A stretch of 64,000 nucleotides of DNA, from the NCBI RefSeq assembly GCF_009617875.1, contig NZ_BLAV01000001.1:806001-870000 (forward strand). Reading direction: 5' to 3'. The DNA is from Prolixibacter sp. NT017. Lineage in GTDB: Bacteria > Bacteroidota > Bacteroidia > Bacteroidales > Prolixibacteraceae. A program made the translations under genes and the position numbers. Every line of letters begins with the position of its first letter. Position 1 is the stretch's first letter. Positions 43,702-52,938 of this stretch are shown here, in pieces. The notes under the pieces are model-generated. The model searched no databases. It had not been told where the DNA came from and was given only the letters and a program-made list of their open reading frames with translations.

Positions 43702-45693
43702 TTATTGTAGTTGATTTAACTGTTCGAGGATGACATCGGCCAGGCGGGACTTTCGTTCGATATGATCCAGAATTTCCCGAACAAACTGATTGTTTTCGAA
43801 AGTTCCTCTCACTACCTCAAAATCCTGTGATCGGGTTTCTTCGTTTCCGTCTGACCCAAAGCCGGTTTGCGATTTCAGGGTGAATTCTTTCCTGGCATCG
43901 TCGTAAAGCATGCGGTCGAGTGAAACAACACTTTCTTTCCAGCGTTCTACCATTTCCTTGATGTCGCTGATGGTCATTTCGGAAATCGATTTTTCAAGCC
44001 TTTCTTCCAGCAGGTGAGAAGCCCACGTCCATTCATATTCGTAATAATTGCTGTGGAGACGCGCAAACCATTCACGTGCTTCTGTTAACTCCGTAATTTC
44101 TCCTGCCTCAATCTTGTTCATCAGTGATGAAACCTCTTTTTTGGGAGCAATCAATCCGCCCAGATCAATCCATTCTCCCTCACCAATTTTGGTGCTGGGA
44201 GTGAGACGCTGCCGCATCTCTTCTTCAGTTTTTATTCCCGAATCCTTCAATCGGGTAATTACCGAGTTACCTAAGAACTTGGTGATTCCCATATTGTATA
44301 ATTGCCAACCTTTTTGAAGCGAGGAGTTCTTGATAATGGTTGAGCTGTAGGAATAAGTTTGGGATATTTTTCCTGAAATATTTTGTAAGTCTTCGAGAAC
44401 CTGCTGGCCTCGCAACATCTTCTGAATGGTAAACGGACTAAGCAGGTTGAAGTTGATAAAGTCTAGCGTATCGGGGTCGGTTCTCCGGTCTCGTCGCGGC
44501 CATTTGATGGCATCACGAATGGTCCCAACGCTTCGGAGGTTGATTCCCGGCATCAGGTAACTCTCGTCTTTGTTCTCGATGAGATAAGAGAACGGCAAAT
44601 CCGACGTGTCTGAATTCTTGTAGTGACGTCCCATGACTAACGTGAAAGGACCAATTTTGGCAGGCCACAAGAGATAAGAATCACTGGCTGTTTTCGAACC
44701 GCGTTGTACAATACCGTGGTGAATCGGTCCCAGTTTGTACATGTGATTACTTTGGTTCGAACCGGAACCTGCGTTCAGGAATGAGAACATTCCGGCAATC
44801 AACAAAGTCGATTTATGATGGGTTACGGTATACGGGCCTGCAAATATGGAACATGCTTCCCCGTGAAATCCCTGACAGTTGGCAAAGAACAACGAGTTCT
44901 CAGCCGAGTATTGTTTGCTTAACTGGCAGCCCTGCCCGATGAAGCAATTTTCTACAATGGCTCCGTCGGAGATTTCAGAACCGGAACTGACGATAAAATT
45001 GCGGCCAATAACTCCGGCTCCCAAAACAACGGGTGATTCCATTTTGCTGTTTAGGGTTGCATTCTCCAGTCGGTGAACGCCTTCTGCCAGTGTGTAAGGG
45101 CCAAAATATACATTGATAATGGAGTGACAGTTTAAAATCCGGGTGCCTTTTCCTATGAACCCTCTTTCCGCCCGGCGACTCTCGGCATATTGTTCTACCC
45201 AGGTAAACAGTTTTTCCTGTAAGTCGCGTCGGTGACGGTAAAGTGTCATCATGTATGCGAGGTGTGCCGAAAGATGGTTGTAAATCGGGATTGAGCGTCC
45301 GCCGGATTCATCGAGAACAGCCACCATCGTACCGTTACCAAAAGTAGAAGATTCGGTTACTACAACCTGGTCGGTATTCTTGATGACCACATCTTCTTCA
45401 ATGTCGTAATTGGCGATAAGATGTTGTACGCCGCGAATGAGCACATTATCGCCGATGGTGCAGTTGTGCAATGAGGCATCGTATATCCCGGTCGGTTTTT
45501 CTATTCCGTTGAAAAACTTAATTTTTTTGTCGAAGCGGCCCAGTACGTTGGTCCCATAAAAGTGCACGTTTCGGAGGTTTCGGATATCGAAATCATGTGG
45601 AACAGTAATCTGATTCCAGTCTTCCGCCGTGCAATGTCGTTGTTCCAGTTTTTCAATTTCTTCGGATGTCAGTTTTCTGTTGGTGTGAGCCAT
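43702..45693 (-). CDS. DUF4954 family protein with left-handed beta-helix
   Basis: This is a 663-residue cytoplasmic protein. Residues about 70-300 contain hexapeptide-like turns (LHNCTIGDNVLIRGV, VVLGAGVIGRNFIVSSG, EISDGAIVENCFIGQGC), the pattern of left-handed beta-helix acyl- or nucleotidyltransferases. The rest matches the DUF4954 family, known mainly from Bacteroidota. A sugar-nucleotide-related function is plausible, but none is established. Its ATG lies one base after the stop of the upstream methyltransferase (TGAAATG), so translation is coupled. Confidence 0.85.
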   Translation of the reverse strand: MAHTNRKLTSEEIEKLEQRHCTAEDWNQITVPHDFDIRNLRNVHFYGTNVLGRFDKKIKFFNGIEKPTGIYDASLHNCTIGDNVLIRGVQHLIANYDIEEDVVIKNTDQVVVTESSTFGNGTMVAVLDESGGRSIPIYNHLSAHLAYMMTLYRHRRDLQEKLFTWVEQYAESRRAERGFIGKGTRILNCHSIINVYFGPYTLAEGVHRLENATLNSKMESPVVLGAGVIGRNFIVSSGSEISDGAIVENCFIGQGCQLSKQYSAENSLFFANCQGFHGEACSIFAGPYTVTHHKSTLLIAGMFSFLNAGSGSNQSNHMYKLGPIHHGIVQRGSKTASDSYLLWPAKIGPFTLVMGRHYKNSDTSDLPFSYLIENKDESYLMPGINLRSVGTIRDAIKWPRRDRRTDPDTLDFINFNLLSPFTIQKMLRGQQVLEDLQNISGKISQTYSYSSTIIKNSSLQKGWQLYNMGITKFLGNSVITRLKDSGIKTEEEMRQRLTPSTKIGEGEWIDLGGLIAPKKEVSSLMNKIEAGEITELTEAREWFARLHSNYYEYEWTWASHLLEERLEKSISEMTISDIKEMVERWKESVVSLDRMLYDDARKEFTLKSQTGFGSDGNEETRSQDFEVVRGTFENNQFVREILDHIERKSRLADVILEQLNQLQ

Positions 45694-45694
45694 T

Positions 45695-46420
45695 TCAAAT
45701 TTTTTTTAATACTGAAAGGTAATCATGATGGGAACCTTCTATCATATCGACTACCTGTAATTTATTTTTTTGCGCTGTCAATGTGAGTGTTTCCTGGTCA
45801 ACAAAAAGCCAATTGAAAGGAATGCCTTCTACATCCCGGTAACTTAAACGGTACTCAACCTGTCCATAGTATTTGTCTGAATTTAAATCTATCCAGGCTT
45901 CACCGTTTTCGTCGGTAAACAGATGGTGTAAATCAGCTGAATCAGCCAAAATTTGTCCGCCAGGTTTGAGTAATGTGCCCAGATGATTTAATAAAAGATC
46001 AAGTCCTTGTGGTGTGCCAGAAATTCCCAGTCCATTCATTAACAGTAAAATGGTGTCGAATTGTTCGTCCTTCAGCTGCATGACATCGATTAAGCGAACA
46101 TCCTGAACACCTCTCTCTTTCATTGTTTGGCAGGCAAAAGGAGAAATATCCAGGGCGGTTACTTTTAATTCCTTTTCCTGAAGCCAAAGTGCATGCGAAC
46201 CGGCACCGGCACCTACGTCAAGTACGTGGCCGCTGGCTTTATCCAGTGCTAATTGTTCGATATCCGGCATCTGGTCGAAATCTCTGAAAAGATAGGCGGG
46301 GGAGAGCTCCTCGTCTTCCGCAATGTCTGTCTTTACTGTAATTTGATGGTCTTTGAAAGCTGTGTAATAATCCCATATGGCAGCTCCCATCGGATCATGT
46401 TCTCTGGTTAAAACTCCCAT
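45695..46420 (-). CDS. Class I SAM-dependent methyltransferase
   Basis: This is a methyltransferase of about 241 residues. The glycine motif is GHVLDVGAGAGSHALWLQ, followed by VTALDISPFACQTMKERG and the motif-III-like LLKPGGQILADS. The ATG at 46420 (MGVLTREHDPMGAAIWDYY) is preferred over a TTG at 46441. It is translationally coupled to the DUF4954 gene behind it, and follows a small unknown gene, so the three form an operon. The substrate is unknown; the coupling suggests it acts with the DUF4954 protein. Confidence 0.87.
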   Translation of the reverse strand: MGVLTREHDPMGAAIWDYYTAFKDHQITVKTDIAEDEELSPAYLFRDFDQMPDIEQLALDKASGHVLDVGAGAGSHALWLQEKELKVTALDISPFACQTMKERGVQDVRLIDVMQLKDEQFDTILLLMNGLGISGTPQGLDLLLNHLGTLLKPGGQILADSADLHHLFTDENGEAWIDLNSDKYYGQVEYRLSYRDVEGIPFNWLFVDQETLTLTAQKNKLQVVDMIEGSHHDYLSVLKKI

Positions 46421-46455
46421 GGTATACGATTGACCCCGCAAAGTAAGAAAATTAC

Positions 46456-46728
46456 CTAAACTGTAACAGCGGTGCTCTCGTATTTATAGAAGACATTCTC
46501 CCGTTCCGAAAAGAAATATAATCCTTTATAATCTCCCGATGGGATGATAACATTTTGAATATTACCCAACAAGCGATAAATCGCTTTAATCTGGTCGAGG
46601 TTCACCTTTTCGTGGTGTAACCAGAATTTTGCATCAAAATCAGAGAGATGAAGAGTCTTTCCACTCCGGGAGGACTGGAGGATGTATTCCTTAATATGGG
46701 CATAATTTATTTTACGGAAATGCTCCAT
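46456..46728 (-). CDS. Small protein of unknown function
   Basis: This is a 90-residue soluble protein without signal peptide or cysteines (begins MEHFRKINYAHIKEYILQSS, contains FDAKFWLHHEKVNLDQIKAI). I recognise no family. It starts the operon with the methyltransferase and DUF4954 genes, with a 35-base gap to the next start, and good ATG and length support it as a gene. Confidence 0.65.
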   Translation of the reverse strand: MEHFRKINYAHIKEYILQSSRSGKTLHLSDFDAKFWLHHEKVNLDQIKAIYRLLGNIQNVIIPSGDYKGLYFFSERENVFYKYESTAVTV

Positions 46729-46861
46729 TTTCGATCTATTTGAATTTAATTTACGAAAAGGGGCAGCGAGAAAAAAGTTTTGTTGATAAACGTTGAAAAC
46801 TTTCTGACGAACGTACGGATCTGTTCATCGAATGAAAAATGGGAAAGACTATTTTAAAATA

Positions 46862-48955
46862 TTATGTTCTATCTGAAATGGGCATTGTAATCCAAAAATG
46901 ACTGCCTTTGCCTGGTTCACTGGTGACACCGATTTTTCCGCCGTGTTTTTTGACAAACTCCTGACAAACAAGTAATCCAAGTCCGGATCCTTCTTCGCTG
47001 TCGGTGCCCGTCTTTTTCAGGTGTCTGTCGATGCGGAACAATTTGCCCTGTTCTTCCGGCGTAAGCCCAACACCTGTATCGAATACCGAAATTTTAATAA
47101 AGTTGCTGTCGGGTACCAGCTCCGATTTTACCCGAACAGCACCTCCTCTAGGGGTGAATTTGATTCCGTTGGTGATTAGGTTTTTTATTACTGTTTCCAG
47201 CATCAATGCATCAGCATAAACCTGATGCTGTCGCCGGATGTCAAACGAAAGGAATATGTCCTTTTGGTGAGCTTGTGTGATGGTATTCTCGTACAGCTCC
47301 TCTGCAAATTCACTCAGATTGATGTATTCCGGGTTGTATTCAATTTGGTTGGTTTGTGTGCGGGCCCAGGCCAATAGGTTTTCGAGCATCTGGAATATCT
47401 TTATGCTGGTTTGGTTGATTTCGCCGGCGAAATTCACCCGTTCAACGTCTGTTAATTTGGGATAGTCTTCTTTTAGCAAGAAAGATAATCCCAGCAGTGC
47501 GTGGAAAGGATTCTTCAAATCATGAGCGATGATGGAGAAGAACGTATCTTTTTCGGAGTTCAGGGTACGCAACTCCTTATTCATTTCCCGGTAGGCGTGG
47601 TTGAGATCCTCCAGTTCAGCTTTTTGGATTTCAATCTCTTTGTTCTTCGACTCAAGTAGCCGGTTAGCCTGTCGGTTTTCCAGAAATCGATTTAGTAAAA
47701 TGATTAGAATGATAAGAAAAATACCGGCCAGACCATAGGCGATTTTGTTTTCCAGGATATTTCTTTTTAGCCTGCTTTCTTTCAGCTCATTTTCGAGTTT
47801 TAGGTTCTGGACTTCACGCGCATTCTTTTCGGTTTCGTATTGTGTTTGTATTTTGGCCAACTGGTCCGCTTTCTCCTTGTTGAAGAGGCTGTCTTTCAGT
47901 TGGGTGTACATCACGTGGTATTTCAACGCTTTTTTGTACTCGTTTCTATCGTTATGGAACTCGTACAGGTTCTTGTAGGTGTCCCTGATGAGCAACGGGA
48001 GATCGTGTTCTTTGGCAAGATTTAATGCTTCGAGGTAGTCTTTTTCAGCCTGATTATACAACTTTAGCTTGGACATAGCTGTACCCATTCCGTGCAAAAC
48101 ATAAGCTTCGCCCATAATATCGTCTTCCTGTTTAAACAGCTCTTTTGCCTTGCGGAGATAGGGAAGTGAACGTTGGTATTCGTTTTTCTTTTGGAAAATC
48201 ATGCCCAGGTTATGCAATACCGAAGCTTCACGCGAAACCTGTCCCAGTCGGTGAAAAATGTCTTTGGCCCGGTTGAGGTATTGGAAAGCGAGATCCAGGC
48301 TGTCGCGGTCCATGTTTAATAAGCCAATACCGTTCGAGATAATAGCGATGCTGGCGCTGTCTCCCAGTTCTTCCTCCACAGCCAATGCATCGACATAATT
48401 TTTCATTGCCTTTGCGCTGTCGCCGGTCTCTTTTTGAATCATGGCGATATTGGTGAGCATATCAGCCATGTCGCTTTTTTGTTTGAGCTCTGAATAAAGA
48501 TTGTAGGCATTGATAAATTCCTGAATCGCCCTGTTGAACTCTCCTGTATAATAAAAAGTCAGGCCAATGCAGTTTTTGGTTTCAGCGCAAAGCGAAGTAT
48601 CATCTATTGTCTGATACATACTGCATGCCTTCTCATAATAAGGACGAGCCGTTTTGAAGTCACTTTCGTAGTAATACGATTCCCCGATAACATAATTTGC
48701 TTTGGCAATGAGTTTGGGATGATCCTTTTCTATCTGTTCCAGCTTCGTTAGAGCTTCATTACAGAGAAAACGTGCCAATTCGGATTTGGCGGGTAGAAAT
48801 GAAGTAGAGTTATTAATCAGTGTTTGGGCCTGTTCCGGCTCAGACAGACCTTGTAACTTTTGTTTCAGAGAGTCGGGAACAGACAACGGCTGGCTCTGCG
48901 CTGTCAGGCCGAAAAAGAGGAAAATAAAAGTAACAAAAACAGATTTGAGGCTCAT
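46862..48955 (-). CDS. TPR-containing sensor histidine kinase
   Basis: This is a 697-residue membrane sensor kinase. A signal peptide (about 1-20) is followed by six or more TPR units (about 85-350, for example YYTGEFNRAIQEFINAYNLY), a transmembrane helix (about 405-424), a coiled-coil, a HisKA domain with His478 (FSIIAHDLKNPF) and a HATPase (LITNGIKFTPRG, FDTGVGLTPEE, GSGLGLLVCQEF). The periplasmic TPR sensor suggests protein or peptide sensing. No response regulator gene is adjacent. Similar TPR kinases are abundant in Bacteroidota. Confidence 0.93.
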   Translation of the reverse strand: MSLKSVFVTFIFLFFGLTAQSQPLSVPDSLKQKLQGLSEPEQAQTLINNSTSFLPAKSELARFLCNEALTKLEQIEKDHPKLIAKANYVIGESYYYESDFKTARPYYEKACSMYQTIDDTSLCAETKNCIGLTFYYTGEFNRAIQEFINAYNLYSELKQKSDMADMLTNIAMIQKETGDSAKAMKNYVDALAVEEELGDSASIAIISNGIGLLNMDRDSLDLAFQYLNRAKDIFHRLGQVSREASVLHNLGMIFQKKNEYQRSLPYLRKAKELFKQEDDIMGEAYVLHGMGTAMSKLKLYNQAEKDYLEALNLAKEHDLPLLIRDTYKNLYEFHNDRNEYKKALKYHVMYTQLKDSLFNKEKADQLAKIQTQYETEKNAREVQNLKLENELKESRLKRNILENKIAYGLAGIFLIILIILLNRFLENRQANRLLESKNKEIEIQKAELEDLNHAYREMNKELRTLNSEKDTFFSIIAHDLKNPFHALLGLSFLLKEDYPKLTDVERVNFAGEINQTSIKIFQMLENLLAWARTQTNQIEYNPEYINLSEFAEELYENTITQAHQKDIFLSFDIRRQHQVYADALMLETVIKNLITNGIKFTPRGGAVRVKSELVPDSNFIKISVFDTGVGLTPEEQGKLFRIDRHLKKTGTDSEEGSGLGLLVCQEFVKKHGGKIGVTSEPGKGSHFWITMPISDRT

Positions 48956-49043
48956 TTAGCTCTGCTTGATTAGAGATACATCGTCAATACTCATCATAAA
49001 GTTAGTAAACTTTGAGGGAATATCAGATGGTGGGAAAAAGAAA

Positions 49044-49070
49044 AGGAGCCAGACTGTTGAGCCGGCTCCT
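49044..49070 (-). terminator. Terminator of purL
   Basis: A stem of AGGAGCC (49044-49050) with GGCTCCT (49064-49070) is followed on the minus strand by TTTTC and more T residues. It starts about seven bases after the purL stop codon. Confidence 0.85.
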
Positions 49071-49076
49071 GAAATT

Positions 49077-52000
49077 TTATTGTTGATGATTTTCAATCCA
49101 TTTTCGGGCGTTGACAAATGCCTCTATCCAGGGAGTCACCTCGTCGTCTTTGTGAGCAGAGGGATAAGTTCCCCATTGCCACGGATAAATAGCACGTTCC
49201 AGGTGTGGCATCATGGCCAGGTGGCGACCATTTTTAGAACAGACGGCAGCAGTATTGAATACAGAACCGTTCGGATTACCGGGATAACCTTCATGTGTGA
49301 ATTTCATTGGAATGTGGTAGTTGCTTTCCTCAAGCGGCAGGCTGAACTTGCCTTCTCCGTGAGCTACCCATATTCCCAGACGTTTACCGGCCATATTTTT
49401 CAACATTACTGAATCGTTTTCCTGAATATCCACATTGATGAAACCGGATTCGAATTTATGTGATTCGTTGTGCAGCATTTTGCCTTTCTCTGCATGCTCC
49501 GGATAAATCAGGTCGAGTTCGATCATTAACTGGCAACCGTTACAAACACCGAGGCTCAGTGTATCTTCGCGACGGTAGAAATTTTCCAGCGCAGTACGTG
49601 CTTTTTCGTTGTAACGGAAAGCACCGGCCCAACCTTTGGCCGAACCCAGTACATCGGAGTTGGAGAAGCCACCGACAAAGACAATCATGTCGATGTCTTC
49701 CAGCGTTTCTCTTCCGCTAATCAGGTCAGTCATGTGGACGTCTTTCACATCAAAACCGGCGAGGTAAAGACTCCAGGCCATTTCGCGATCGCCGTTTACA
49801 CCTTTCTCGCGGATGATAGCCGCTTTTACTCCGGAAGGTTGGCGACGTTTGGGAGCAATGCCCAGACTGGCGAATTTTCCATCGAATGACTGGAAGTCGA
49901 ACTCAAGAGCCTGTTTTTTATAATTCTGATAACGCTCCAGAGCCAGCTTGCTTCCACTCTGTTTCCGGTCGAGCAGGTAGGACGGTTTGTACCACAATTC
50001 ACGCAACGAATCGATATCGAAGTTTAATTCCGTTCCCTGGTTGGTAACAGCGATTTCGCGTTTTGCAGAAGGCTGCCCAATCTTAATCAAGCCGACACCT
50101 TTTTCAGTCATCAGCGCTTCCAGCTTTTCTGCATCATTGACCTGAAGCAATAAGCCCGGGTTTTCACTGAAAAGAAGCTTCACGGAATCGGCTTCATTCA
50201 GCGCACTCAAATCGGCTTCAATGCCTCCTTTGTTTTGAGCGAAACACATTTCCAACAGAGCGGTAATCATACCACCCGCAGATATGTCGTGACCGGCAGC
50301 TACTAGACCACTGTCGATGGCATCCTGAACCGCATTGAATGCTTTCACGAAAGCTGCGGGTTCTTTCACGGTAGGAGCTTCATCTCCCAGTTTGTTCACA
50401 ATCTGAGCGAATGAGCTCCCGCCAAGTGCTTTCGGAACTCCTGATAAATCGAGATAATATAATGGTTTTGATGCGTCATTGACAAGAACTGGTTCCACTA
50501 CTTTGCGGATATCGGAAACTTCGCCGGAAGCAGAAATGATGACCGTTCCGGGAGCAAGGACCACATCGTCCTTGTATTTCTGCGTCATGGAAAGGGAATC
50601 CTTCCCGGTAGGAATGTTGATGCCCAGTTCACAGGCAAAGTCGGAAGCGGCTTCCACAGCGTTGTACAAACGGGCATTCTCGCCCGGGTTGCGAGCCGGC
50701 CACATCCAGTTAGCGGAAAGCGAAACCCCCTTGATACGATGCGTTAATGGTGCCCAAACGATGTTAGTCAGCGACTCGGCGATGGAGAGGATAGAGCCTT
50801 TCGGGGCGTCAACCAATCCGGCTACCGGCGCATGACCGATGGAAGTAGCAATTCCATATTTCCCCTGGTAATCGATGGCAATTACACCCAGGTTATTCAG
50901 CGGAAGTTGCAGTTCGCCGGCGCATTGTTGCTTCGCGATTTTTCCGGTTACTGAACGGTCCACTTTGTTGGTCAGCCAGTCTTTGCTACCAACCGATTCC
51001 AATTGCAGTACTTGTTCCAGGTAACTGGTGATTTTTTCATTTTCGTAAGAAACCGGGGCAAATTTTTCTTCAACGGTCGTGTCCTCCAATACGGTAACAG
51101 GAGGTTTTCCGAACATATCGGCCAAATCGAGGTCGATGGGTTTTTCACCGGTCCTGAAATCCTCGAACGTGAACCGGTGGTCTCCTGTGGTTTCACCAAC
51201 ATCGTACATGGGTGAACGTTCGCGATCGGCAATGCGACGGATGAGTTCGAGGTTTTCTTCACGGACAACCAGTCCCATTCGTTCCTGCGATTCGTTTCCC
51301 ACTATTTCCTTGGCGGAAAGTGTTGGATCACCAACCGGAAGTTTGTCCAGATGGATTTTTCCACCGGTTTCTTCCACCAGCTCGGAAAGGCAATTGAGGT
51401 GTCCGCCGGCGCCGTGATCGTGAATGGAGACAATCGGGTTTTTGCCCGATTCCGCTAAAGCGCGGATGGTGTTGTAGGCACGTTTCTGCATTTCGGGGTT
51501 GGCGCGCTGTACTGCGTTCAGCTCAATGTGGCTTTCGAACTCACCGGTATCGACCGATGAAACAGCGCCACCACCCATTCCGATGCGGTAGTTATCTCCT
51601 CCGAGTAGCACTACTTTATCGCCGGTTGAAGGAGTATCTTTCAGACTGTCTTCGCTGCGGCCGAAACCAATTCCGCCGGCCAGCATGATGACTTTGTCGT
51701 AACCATATTTTTTGAAGTTCTCGGTATGCTCGAAAGTGAGTAGAGAACCGTTAATGAGAGGTTGTCCGAATTTGTTTCCGAAATCAGACGCCCCGTTGGA
51801 TGCTTTAATCAGAATCTGCTCTGGTGTTTGGTATAACCAGGGACGTTCTTCCATCGCTTCTTCCCATTCACGGCCGTCTTCGGTACGCGAATAGCTGGTC
51901 ATATAAACTGCTGTTCCAGCGATAGGGTAGCTTCCTTTTCCACCCGCAATCCGGTCACGAATCTCACCACCCGTACCGGTGGCTGCTCCGTTGAATGGCT

Positions 52001-52763
52001 CAACGGTAGTGGGAAAGTTGTGCGTTTCCGCTTTCAGCGAAAGCACGGTATCGATATCTTCAACAACAAAATAATCGGGTTTGTCTTGTGTGGCCGGTGC
52101 AAACTGTTCCACTTTGGGGCCTTTGCTGAAGGAGCAATTGTCTTTGTAAGCGGAAACGATGGTGTTGGGATTGGTTTGGGTGGTTTTTTTAATGAGGTGG
52201 AAGAGGGTGGAGGGTTGTTCTTTGCCGTCGATTATGAAATTTCCGTTAAAAATTTTGTGACGGCAATGTTCCGAGTTCACCTGCGAAAATCCGAACACTT
52301 CACTGTCGGTGAGTTTTCGGCCGATTCGTTTCGCTACACCTTCCAGATAATCAATTTCTTCACTGCTGAGAGCCAGCCCTTCCTTCTGGTTGTATTGCGA
52401 AATATCGTCGATGTAAATAATGGGCTCAGGTTTCCGGTCGATGGTAAATACATGTTGATCGAGTCCTTTGTAAAAAGCCTGCAACATCGGGTCGAATTGC
52501 GGAGAATCCGAGTCGACCGGGAAAAACTCCTCGATGCGGGTAATACCGCTAATTCCCATGTTTTGCGTGATTTCGACCGCGTTGGTGCTCCAGGGAGTAA
52601 TCATCTCTTTGCGCGGGCCAACAAAATTGCCATCCAGATGGTCGGCTTCGATAGGTTGCGCCTGGTCAAAGAGCCAGATTAGTTTTTCGAGGTTTTGCTG
52701 GTTAATTTCCTCGTGTGCATCAACGGCAATCAAGTTGGATTTGCCTCTAAAGAACAGGATCAT
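49077..52763 (-). CDS. purL: Phosphoribosylformylglycinamidine synthase, single-chain
   Basis: This is the 1228-residue enzyme of purine biosynthesis that converts FGAR to FGAM using glutamine and ATP. It is the large fused form: N-terminal PurS-like part, FGAR-AT linker (GFSQVNSEHCRHKIFN), two AIRS-like synthase domains (FPTTVEPFNGAATGTGGEIR; DHGAGGHLNCLSELVEETGG; AAGHDISAGGMITALLEM) and a C-terminal glutaminase with catalytic Cys in LGVCNGCQLM and GIWVAHGEGKF. It stands alone with its own promoter and terminator. Confidence 0.98.
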   Translation of the reverse strand: MILFFRGKSNLIAVDAHEEINQQNLEKLIWLFDQAQPIEADHLDGNFVGPRKEMITPWSTNAVEITQNMGISGITRIEEFFPVDSDSPQFDPMLQAFYKGLDQHVFTIDRKPEPIIYIDDISQYNQKEGLALSSEEIDYLEGVAKRIGRKLTDSEVFGFSQVNSEHCRHKIFNGNFIIDGKEQPSTLFHLIKKTTQTNPNTIVSAYKDNCSFSKGPKVEQFAPATQDKPDYFVVEDIDTVLSLKAETHNFPTTVEPFNGAATGTGGEIRDRIAGGKGSYPIAGTAVYMTSYSRTEDGREWEEAMEERPWLYQTPEQILIKASNGASDFGNKFGQPLINGSLLTFEHTENFKKYGYDKVIMLAGGIGFGRSEDSLKDTPSTGDKVVLLGGDNYRIGMGGGAVSSVDTGEFESHIELNAVQRANPEMQKRAYNTIRALAESGKNPIVSIHDHGAGGHLNCLSELVEETGGKIHLDKLPVGDPTLSAKEIVGNESQERMGLVVREENLELIRRIADRERSPMYDVGETTGDHRFTFEDFRTGEKPIDLDLADMFGKPPVTVLEDTTVEEKFAPVSYENEKITSYLEQVLQLESVGSKDWLTNKVDRSVTGKIAKQQCAGELQLPLNNLGVIAIDYQGKYGIATSIGHAPVAGLVDAPKGSILSIAESLTNIVWAPLTHRIKGVSLSANWMWPARNPGENARLYNAVEAASDFACELGINIPTGKDSLSMTQKYKDDVVLAPGTVIISASGEVSDIRKVVEPVLVNDASKPLYYLDLSGVPKALGGSSFAQIVNKLGDEAPTVKEPAAFVKAFNAVQDAIDSGLVAAGHDISAGGMITALLEMCFAQNKGGIEADLSALNEADSVKLLFSENPGLLLQVNDAEKLEALMTEKGVGLIKIGQPSAKREIAVTNQGTELNFDIDSLRELWYKPSYLLDRKQSGSKLALERYQNYKKQALEFDFQSFDGKFASLGIAPKRRQPSGVKAAIIREKGVNGDREMAWSLYLAGFDVKDVHMTDLISGRETLEDIDMIVFVGGFSNSDVLGSAKGWAGAFRYNEKARTALENFYRREDTLSLGVCNGCQLMIELDLIYPEHAEKGKMLHNESHKFESGFINVDIQENDSVMLKNMAGKRLGIWVAHGEGKFSLPLEESNYHIPMKFTHEGYPGNPNGSVFNTAAVCSKNGRHLAMMPHLERAIYPWQWGTYPSAHKDDEVTPWIEAFVNARKWIENHQQ

Positions 52764-52808
52764 TGTGTGGGTTGTTTTCGTTTACGAAATCAGATAATTC
52801 GGATGCCA

Positions 52809-52816
52809 CAAATATA
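52809..52816 (-). promoter_or_regulatory. Promoter -7 element of purL
   Basis: On the minus strand TATATTTG matches TAnnTTTG exactly, 45 bases before the purL ATG at 52763. No TTG is found 19-21 bases upstream. A purine-responsive site could not be identified. Confidence 0.5.
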
Positions 52817-52897
52817 AGGAAATTCGCTTTATGGATTCGGTTGATACATGTTGCTGACGGATGTCATTCCATGAAGTTCACAATTCCTTTTGGCAAC

Positions 52898-52930
52898 AAA
52901 AAACCGCAGAGAGAATTGCTCAATCTGCGG
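52898..52930 (-). terminator. Terminator of the flavoprotein gene
   Basis: On the minus strand CCGCAGA (52930-52924) pairs with TCTGCGG (52910-52904), followed by a run of T residues (A-run 52898-52903 on the plus strand). It starts nine bases after the stop codon at 52939. Confidence 0.88.
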
Positions 52931-52938
52931 CTTGTATT

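Noticed and set aside
52020..52682. 220-codon plus-strand open frame
   Set aside because: It lies wholly antisense to the N-terminal part of purL, which matches its family along the full length.
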